A stretch of 64,000 bases of DNA, taken from positions 29,093-93,092 of the forward strand of contig JAPOLI010000002.1 of assembly GCA_029977205.1 (NCBI GenBank). Direction: 5' to 3'. This document shows positions 59,139 to 64,000 of this stretch, one piece after another; positions within the stretch are counted from its first letter, which is position 1, and each line of letters starts with the position of its first letter. The stretch comes from a bacterium. Its GTDB lineage: Bacteria; Actinomycetota; Thermoleophilia; Miltoncostaeales; Miltoncostaeaceae. The notes under the pieces were generated by a model. The model saw only the letters and a program-made list of their open reading frames with translations, was not told the origin of the DNA and searched no databases. Made by a program: the position numbers and the translations under genes.

Positions 59139-59387
59139 CTAGTCGACGATCCTCAGCCCGAGACCGCCGGCGCTGCGCGGCCCGGTGGCGGCCCGGAGGA
59201 GCGTGCGCAGGGCGTGGGCACCACGGCCACCGCGGCCGATCACCTGGCCCCGATCGGACTCGGCGACCAGGAGGTCCACGCACGGCTCACCGCGGTCCTC
59301 TCCGATGGTGGCCGAGACCTCATCAGGGGTCTCCACCATCGCCCGTGCGATACGGGCGACCATCTCGGTGGCGCGCTCCTCGCTCAC
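59139..59387 (-). CDS. khpA: KH-domain RNA-binding protein KhpA
   Basis: 82 residues. Single KH domain with the GxxG loop in [20 protein letters not shown]. Located between rpsP and rimM as in most actinobacteria and firmicutes. GTG start overlaps the rpsP stop. Confidence 0.94.
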   Translation of the reverse strand: MSEERATEMVARIARAMVETPDEVSATIGEDRGEPCVDLLVAESDRGQVIGRGGRGAHALRTLLRAATGPRSAGGLGLRIVD

Positions 59388-59626
59388 CCGCGCTCGCGGA
59401 CGATGGTGAGGAGCTTCTTCACGGCCGGGGTCGGCTGCGCGCCGTTCCCGATCCAGTGGTCGGCCCGTGCAAGGTCCACCTCGACGATGGACGGGTCGGT
59501 CTGCGGGTTGTACCGGCCGATTGTCTCGATGTTGCGACCATCGCGCGGCGAGCGCGAGTCGCTCACGACGACGCGGTAGATGGGGTTCTTCTTGCTGCCC
59601 ACGCGGGCGAGGCGGATCTTGACCAC
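59384..59626 (-). CDS. rpsP: Ribosomal protein S16
   Basis: 80 residues. [40 protein letters not shown] and [13 protein letters not shown] are diagnostic. GTG start with GGGAG four bases upstream. Follows ffh by 23 bases. Confidence 0.97.
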   Translation of the reverse strand: MVKIRLARVGSKKNPIYRVVVSDSRSPRDGRNIETIGRYNPQTDPSIVEVDLARADHWIGNGAQPTPAVKKLLTIVRERG

Positions 59627-59649
59627 TGTGCTCCCAGTCGGATTCGGTG

Positions 59650-60969
59650 TCAGGCGCCGAGCATGGACGGTAGTCCGCCCTTGCCCATGCGCTTCATGAG
59701 CTTCTGCATCTGCTTGAACTGCGCCAGGAGTTGGTTGACCTCCTGGACCGTCGTGCCACTTCCCTCTGCGATTCGGCGCCGCCGGCTTCCGTTGATGATG
59801 TCCGGACGCGCGCGCTCGGACAAGGTCATGCTGCTGATGATGGCCTCGACGCGATCGATGCGACGCTCGTCGATCTCGACGTCCTTCATCTTGGCCTGCT
59901 GCCCGACCCCCGGAATCATGCCCATCAATTGCCCGATGGGGCCCATCTTCCGCACCTGGCGCAGCTGCTCGAGGAAGTCATCGAGCGTGAGGTTGCCCCC
60001 GCGCATCTTCTCCTCGATGCGCTTGGCGTCGTCGACGTCGACGTTCTGCTGGGCGCGCTCGATGAGGCTGAGGACGTCGCCCATGCCCAGGATGCGTGAC
60101 GCCATGCGGTCGGGATGGAAGGCCTCGAGGGCATCGACCTTCTCGCCGGTTCCCACGAAGAGGATGGGCATCCCCGTGACCGCGCGCACCGACAGCGCGG
60201 CGCCGCCGCGCGCATCACCGTCGAGCTTGCTCAGGATCACCCCGTCGAACTGGACGGCGTCCTGAAAGGCCACCGCGACGTCCACGGCGGTCTGGCCGGT
60301 CATGGCATCCACGACGAGGATCACCGACGTGGGCTTCACCGCATCACGGATGGCCACGAGCTCGTCCATCATCTCGGCATCGATCGTGAGGCGGCCAGCG
60401 GTGTCCACGAGCACCACGTCACGGCCCGTGCGCTTGGCGGCGGCGATGCCGTCCTTCGCGACCTTCACCGGGTTGGTGGCGCCATCCTCGCGGTGCACGG
60501 GGACGTCGATCTGCTCACCGAGCACGGCCAGCTGCTCCATGGCGGCCGGGCGGCGCACGTCGCACGCCACCATGAGCGGTGCGCGCCCCTCTGCCGCGAG
60601 CATCCGCGCCAGCTTGGCGGTGTGCGTGGTCTTGCCCGATCCCTGGAGGCCCGCCATCAGGATGACGGTCGGGGGCGTGGGCGACATCGCAAGGCTCACG
60701 TTCGTGCCGCCCATGAGGCGCGTGAGTTCCTCGTTGACGATCTTGACCACCTGCTGGTCCGGCGTGATCGACGACATCACCTCATCGCCGGTGGCCCGCT
60801 CCTTGATGGCGGTGGTGAGCTGCTTCACGACCGGCAGGCTCACGTCGGCCTCGAGCAGCGAGAGCCGGATCGCGCGCATGGCCGAATCGATGTCGGACTC
60901 GGTGAGCTTGCCCCGGCCCTTCAGGCCGGAGAAGACCCCCTGCAGCTTGTCGGTGAGTGCGTCGAACAC
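59650..60969 (-). CDS. ffh: Signal recognition particle protein Ffh
   Basis: 439 residues. N domain ([20 protein letters not shown]), GTPase domain with G1 [43 protein letters not shown], and a Met-rich M domain ([40 protein letters not shown]). GTG 60969 gives the family start; TAACCT lies 8 bases upstream. With FtsY it targets membrane proteins. Confidence 0.97.
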   Translation of the reverse strand: MFDALTDKLQGVFSGLKGRGKLTESDIDSAMRAIRLSLLEADVSLPVVKQLTTAIKERATGDEVMSSITPDQQVVKIVNEELTRLMGGTNVSLAMSPTPPTVILMAGLQGSGKTTHTAKLARMLAAEGRAPLMVACDVRRPAAMEQLAVLGEQIDVPVHREDGATNPVKVAKDGIAAAKRTGRDVVLVDTAGRLTIDAEMMDELVAIRDAVKPTSVILVVDAMTGQTAVDVAVAFQDAVQFDGVILSKLDGDARGGAALSVRAVTGMPILFVGTGEKVDALEAFHPDRMASRILGMGDVLSLIERAQQNVDVDDAKRIEEKMRGGNLTLDDFLEQLRQVRKMGPIGQLMGMIPGVGQQAKMKDVEIDERRIDRVEAIISSMTLSERARPDIINGSRRRRIAEGSGTTVQEVNQLLAQFKQMQKLMKRMGKGGLPSMLGA

Positions 60970-60977
60970 GGCCGCGG

Positions 60978-60983
60978 AGGTTA
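60978..60983 (-). promoter_or_regulatory. Candidate leaderless -10 box for ffh
   Basis: TAACCT, 8 bases before the GTG at 60969, in the 19-base gap after ftsY. It would let ffh and the ribosomal genes be transcribed apart from smc-ftsY. Confidence 0.5.
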
Positions 60984-60988
60984 TCGCG

Positions 60989-62017
60989 CTAGGCGTCCCC
61001 GCCCGAGGCGGGCGAGAAGATGGCCTCCGCGAAGGCGCGTGCATCGAACGGCTGCAGGTCGTCGATTCCCTCGCCCACGCCCATGAGCGTCACCGGGATG
61101 CCGAGCTCGCGCTCGATCGCGAGCACGATCCCCCCGCGTGCGACGCCGTCGAACTTCGTCAGCACGAGCCCCGTGACGGGGACGGCCTCGGAGAACAGCT
61201 GCGCCTGCGACAGACCGTTCTGCCCGGTGGTCGAGTCGATCACCAGCAGCACGTGGTGAGGGGCCCCCTCCATCGCACGGCCGGTCACGCCGTGCACCTT
61301 GCGCAGCTCCTCCATGAGGTTGTGCTGGGTCTGGAGGCGTCCCGCCGTATCGATGATCACCACGTCTGCGCCGCGCGCGCGGCCTGCGGCCACCGCGTCG
61401 AATGCGACCGCGCCGGGGTCGGCGCCCTGTCCCTGCTTCACGATGTCCACGCCGGCGCGATCTGCCCACACCGCGAGCTGCTCCACCGCAGCAGCACGGA
61501 ACGTGTCGCCCGCGCCGATCACCACCTTCTGCCCGAGCTCGGACAGGCGGTGCGCGAGCTTGCCGATGGTGGTGGTCTTCCCGCTTCCGTTCACGCCCAC
61601 GACCAGGATCACCGTGGGCTCATCTCCGAGGCCGATGTGGGGAGGCTCGGGGGCGAGACGGCGGGTGATCTCACCGGTGAGGGCCCTGCCCAGGGAGTCC
61701 CCCGAGGTGATCCGGCCTTGGGCAGCCTCCTCGCGGAGCACATCAACGAGCTCGGTGGTGACCGCCATTCCGCAGTCGGCCATGATCAGGGCCTCCTCGA
61801 GCTCATCCCACAGGTCGTCCGTGACCATTGCCGACTGATAGATACCGGCGAGCTGAGGGGAGATCGCCTGCGACTGGCTCGACGCGATGCTCTCGCGCAG
61901 GCGGCGGAAGAGCCCACGGCGCGAGGGCTCGGGCCGATCCTCCTCCGAGGCGGGCGGGCTCAGCCCGAAGAGCTCGGCGAATGCGCCGAGGCCCCCATCC
62001 GGGGACCCCTCGGTCAT
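60989..62017 (-). CDS. ftsY: Signal recognition particle receptor FtsY
   Basis: 342 residues. Short acidic N-terminus, then NG domains: helices with RRGLFRRLRESIASSQSQAI, G1 VVGVNGSGKTTTIGKLAHRL, GDTFRAAAVEQL, DTAGRLQTQHNLMEE and LTKFDGVARGGIVLA. ATG at 62017 overlaps the smc stop (ATGA). The membrane-binding A domain is short. Confidence 0.96.
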   Translation of the reverse strand: MTEGSPDGGLGAFAELFGLSPPASEEDRPEPSRRGLFRRLRESIASSQSQAISPQLAGIYQSAMVTDDLWDELEEALIMADCGMAVTTELVDVLREEAAQGRITSGDSLGRALTGEITRRLAPEPPHIGLGDEPTVILVVGVNGSGKTTTIGKLAHRLSELGQKVVIGAGDTFRAAAVEQLAVWADRAGVDIVKQGQGADPGAVAFDAVAAGRARGADVVIIDTAGRLQTQHNLMEELRKVHGVTGRAMEGAPHHVLLVIDSTTGQNGLSQAQLFSEAVPVTGLVLTKFDGVARGGIVLAIERELGIPVTLMGVGEGIDDLQPFDARAFAEAIFSPASGGDA

Positions 62018-64000
62018 CCGGCCTGCGCGGAGGGCGCCTCGGGTGCGCGTGCCTCGGCCAGCTGGCGGCGCACCCATGGGCGCGCCGGGCCCTCCGCATC
62101 GCGGTCGAGCCTCCTGGCCACCACCTGCGATACGCCGGAGCGCCCCATCGTGACGCCGAACAGCGTGTCCGCGACCTCCACGGTCGGCTGCTGGTGCGTG
62201 ATGAGGATGAACTGGCGCTCGCCCGCAAGGCGGCGAAGCACGCCGAGGAACCGACGCAGGTTGGCGTCGTCGAGGGCCGCCTCGACCTCGTCGAGCAGGT
62301 AGAAGGGCGTGGGCCTGGCCATCGCGATGGCCAGGCAGAACGCCAGCGCGATGAGCGACTTCTCACCGCCCGAGAAGAGAGCCAGGGATCGCGGTCGCTT
62401 GCCAGCGGGCACGACCTCCACCTGCACGCCCTCCTCCCCCTCATCGTCCACGACACGAAGCCGGCCGGTGCCACCGGGGAACAGCAGTCCCACGACCTCC
62501 TGAAACCGCTCGTCCACCGACGACAGGACATCTGCGAAGCCATTCGCCACCTGGGCATCGAGCTCGGCCATCTGCGCGCGAAGGGCCTCGGCCGACTGCT
62601 CGAGGTCGGTGATCTGCTCGGTGGTCTCCACCTCGCGCTCGGAGAGCTCGGCCCGCTCCTCCGCCGCCAGCGGATTCACTGCGCCCATACCCTCACGACG
62701 CACCGCCAGCGCCTCCACGCGCTCGGCGATGGCATCCACCGGCTCCTCGTCCTCGCTCGGAGGTGGCGGTGCGGGGGCATCGTCCGCAACGCCCGCCTCA
62801 CGCGCGCGCTCTGCCGACACCGCCAGCGCCACCTCGGCGGCCCGATCGGCGTCACCCGCGGCTGCGAGCGCGGCCTCGGCAGCGGCCTGCGCCTGCTGTG
62901 CGGCCTGCACGGTGGTCGCGAGCTCGGTGATGGTGGTGGCGAGGGCCCGCGACCGCTCGTCCACCTCGTCGGCACGCGGACCCAGGGCGGCCGCCACGGC
63001 CTCCATCGCGCGCGCCGCAGCGAGCACGGCGGCGTGATCGGCCGTCGGGGTCTCCGGGCCCTCGGCATCCGCGCGGGCACGGGCGCGACGAGCGACGATG
63101 TCCTCGAGGCGCGCGCGCTCCCCGGCCTCACTGGCGTCCGCCACCCGCGCCGCATCGCGCGCGGCGTCGCGCGCCTCACGGGCCGCCTCGGCTGCCCGCT
63201 CAGCCGCATTGATGTCCACCGGCGCTCCCTCCGGAGCGGACCCGAGTCGAGCCAACTCTGCGCGCGCGGCGTCGAGCGCGGCCATGGCCTCGGTACGGGC
63301 GGCGTTCCTGCGGCGCTCCTCGGCACGGGCCGACTCCACCGCTGCGTCTGATCGCTCGGCGCATCTGGCGCTCGCCCGGGCGCGACTCTCGGCCCGGCGC
63401 TCGGCGGCGGCGGCGGCGCGCTCGGCGTCCTCCGCCCCAGCGAGGTGCGCAGATGCCTGCTCCGCCGCCTCGATGGCCCTCTTGTGCAGCGCGCGTCCCG
63501 CCCATGGGCCCCGCACGCCGGTGAGCATGCCGGTGCCGGGACGGAAGGCCAGGCCCTCCGCGGTAACCAGCACGCACGAGCGAATCCCACCCGGAAGACC
63601 GTCGAGAGACGGCACGAGCCATGCATCGGCGAGGAGGCCATCCAGCCAGGGCCGGGACCTCTCGGGGCAGGCGGTGACCATCTCCGAGAGCCTGCGTGCG
63701 CCGGGCACGGGCGGAAGCGGTGCCTCAGCGGCGTGGGGCCGGACCACGGCCGCGGCGCTCGCGCCGTCCTCCAGGGCCTGCGCCCCCTCGCGCAGGGACG
63801 CAACCAGCGGGGCGTCCGCCATCTCTCCCAGCGCCGCGGCGACGGCGCGCTCCATGCCGTCGTGCACCTCGATGCCATCGCCCACGACCACCGCGTCGCC
63901 ATGACGATCATCGATCGGGGCGAGCGCCGCGGCGTCTGCCGCCAGGCGCGCTGCGCGCCGATCAGCTCCCTCCCGAGCCGAGCGCGCAGCCTCCGCCGCG
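62014..64000 (-). CDS. smc: Chromosome partition protein SMC, C-terminal part (5' end outside window)
   Basis: About 662 codons to the right edge, with an open frame through base 63999. The hinge is at the right (VVVGDGIEVHDGMERAVAAA, PGARRLSEMVTACPERSRPW), followed by a long Ala/Glu/Arg coiled coil, then the C-terminal ATPase half: ABC signature SLALFSGGEKSLIALAFCLA and Walker B FYLLDEVEAALDDANLRRFL. The N-terminal Walker A lies beyond the window. The coiled coil is unusually Ala-rich. Condenses and segregates the chromosome with ScpA and ScpB. Confidence 0.95.
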   Translation of the reverse strand, partial: AAEAARSAREGADRRAARLAADAAALAPIDDRHGDAVVVGDGIEVHDGMERAVAAALGEMADAPLVASLREGAQALEDGASAAAVVRPHAAEAPLPPVPGARRLSEMVTACPERSRPWLDGLLADAWLVPSLDGLPGGIRSCVLVTAEGLAFRPGTGMLTGVRGPWAGRALHKRAIEAAEQASAHLAGAEDAERAAAAAERRAESRARASARCAERSDAAVESARAEERRRNAARTEAMAALDAARAELARLGSAPEGAPVDINAAERAAEAAREARDAARDAARVADASEAGERARLEDIVARRARARADAEGPETPTADHAAVLAAARAMEAVAAALGPRADEVDERSRALATTITELATTVQAAQQAQAAAEAALAAAGDADRAAEVALAVSAERAREAGVADDAPAPPPPSEDEEPVDAIAERVEALAVRREGMGAVNPLAAEERAELSEREVETTEQITDLEQSAEALRAQMAELDAQVANGFADVLSSVDERFQEVVGLLFPGGTGRLRVVDDEGEEGVQVEVVPAGKRPRSLALFSGGEKSLIALAFCLAIAMARPTPFYLLDEVEAALDDANLRRFLGVLRRLAGERQFILITHQQPTVEVADTLFGVTMGRSGVSQVVARRLDRDAEGPARPWVRRQLAEARAPEAPSAQAG

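Noticed and set aside
1..64000. CRISPR arrays, insertion sequences, prophage, integrase or attachment sites, rRNA operons, origin
   Set aside because: No repeated direct units, transposase or integrase motifs, rRNA stretches or DnaA-box clusters were noticed on reading both strands.

Overview
This is a GC-rich, gene-dense bacterial chromosome segment. Longest stretch without a gene is about 290 bases (35477-35764). It carries no insertion sequence, prophage, CRISPR array, rRNA or plasmid function; one tRNA gene (Asn, GTT) is present. GC-rich coding, many GTG starts, widespread candidate leaderless promoters, a fused PafB/PafC-type WYL regulator, ergothioneine genes, a futalosine-pathway menaquinone gene and actinobacterial-style gene order point to Actinomycetota. 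A deep lineage such as Thermoleophilia is my guess from style, not something the sequence proves.

Layout. 1-7283 (minus): an operon-like run with a prepilin peptidase, an AlkA-like glycosylase, the shikimate genes aroC-aroK-aroB-aroQ, a Xaa-Pro peptidase, efp and a carboxyltransferase-like gene cut by the left edge; most junctions are 4-base start/stop overlaps. 7358-13839: RNase H, a DsbA-like/VKOR oxidative-folding pair, a secreted wall-hydrolase-like protein, a zinc-type reductase, an M42 peptidase and a rhomboid. 14010-21740: a large lone gltB, then egtB-egtD and a Crp-family regulator. 21737-28799: three tightly packed divergent pairs (ABC-F/RNase D-like, alarmone-hydrolase-like/Ppx-GppA, SUI1/PHP). 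28810-36265: pepF, a zinc-ribbon protein, a methyltransferase, tRNA-Asn and small stress or membrane genes. 36253-43506: trpFBA, then corA, HIT, phosphohexomutase, ferredoxin and an unusual ABC exporter. 43529-49500: mqnE, DUF1802, MarR-like, aldo/keto reductase-like, Nudix and nuclease genes. 49533-57309: pafBC, dprA, comM, sod, yraN, rnhB and a lipoprotein. 57373-64000 (minus): the conserved smc-ftsY-ffh-rpsP-khpA-rimM-trmD-rplS block for chromosome organisation, protein targeting and ribosome maturation, with smc cut by the right edge.

Expression signals. Twenty-two start codons have a TANNNT hexamer 6-9 bases upstream, the geometry expected of a -10 box that starts transcription at the start codon (leaderless mRNA). 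Genes with a good Shine-Dalgarno usually lack it. In two divergent pairs (23693-23718 and 27932-27965) the two -10 boxes overlap and sit exactly at the centre between the start codons, suggesting one symmetric element serves both directions. These two sites, plus several enzyme homologues with missing catalytic residues (positions 1-1054, 42092-42691, 46093-47247), are the most unusual content. No clearly new multi-gene system such as a defence island was found.
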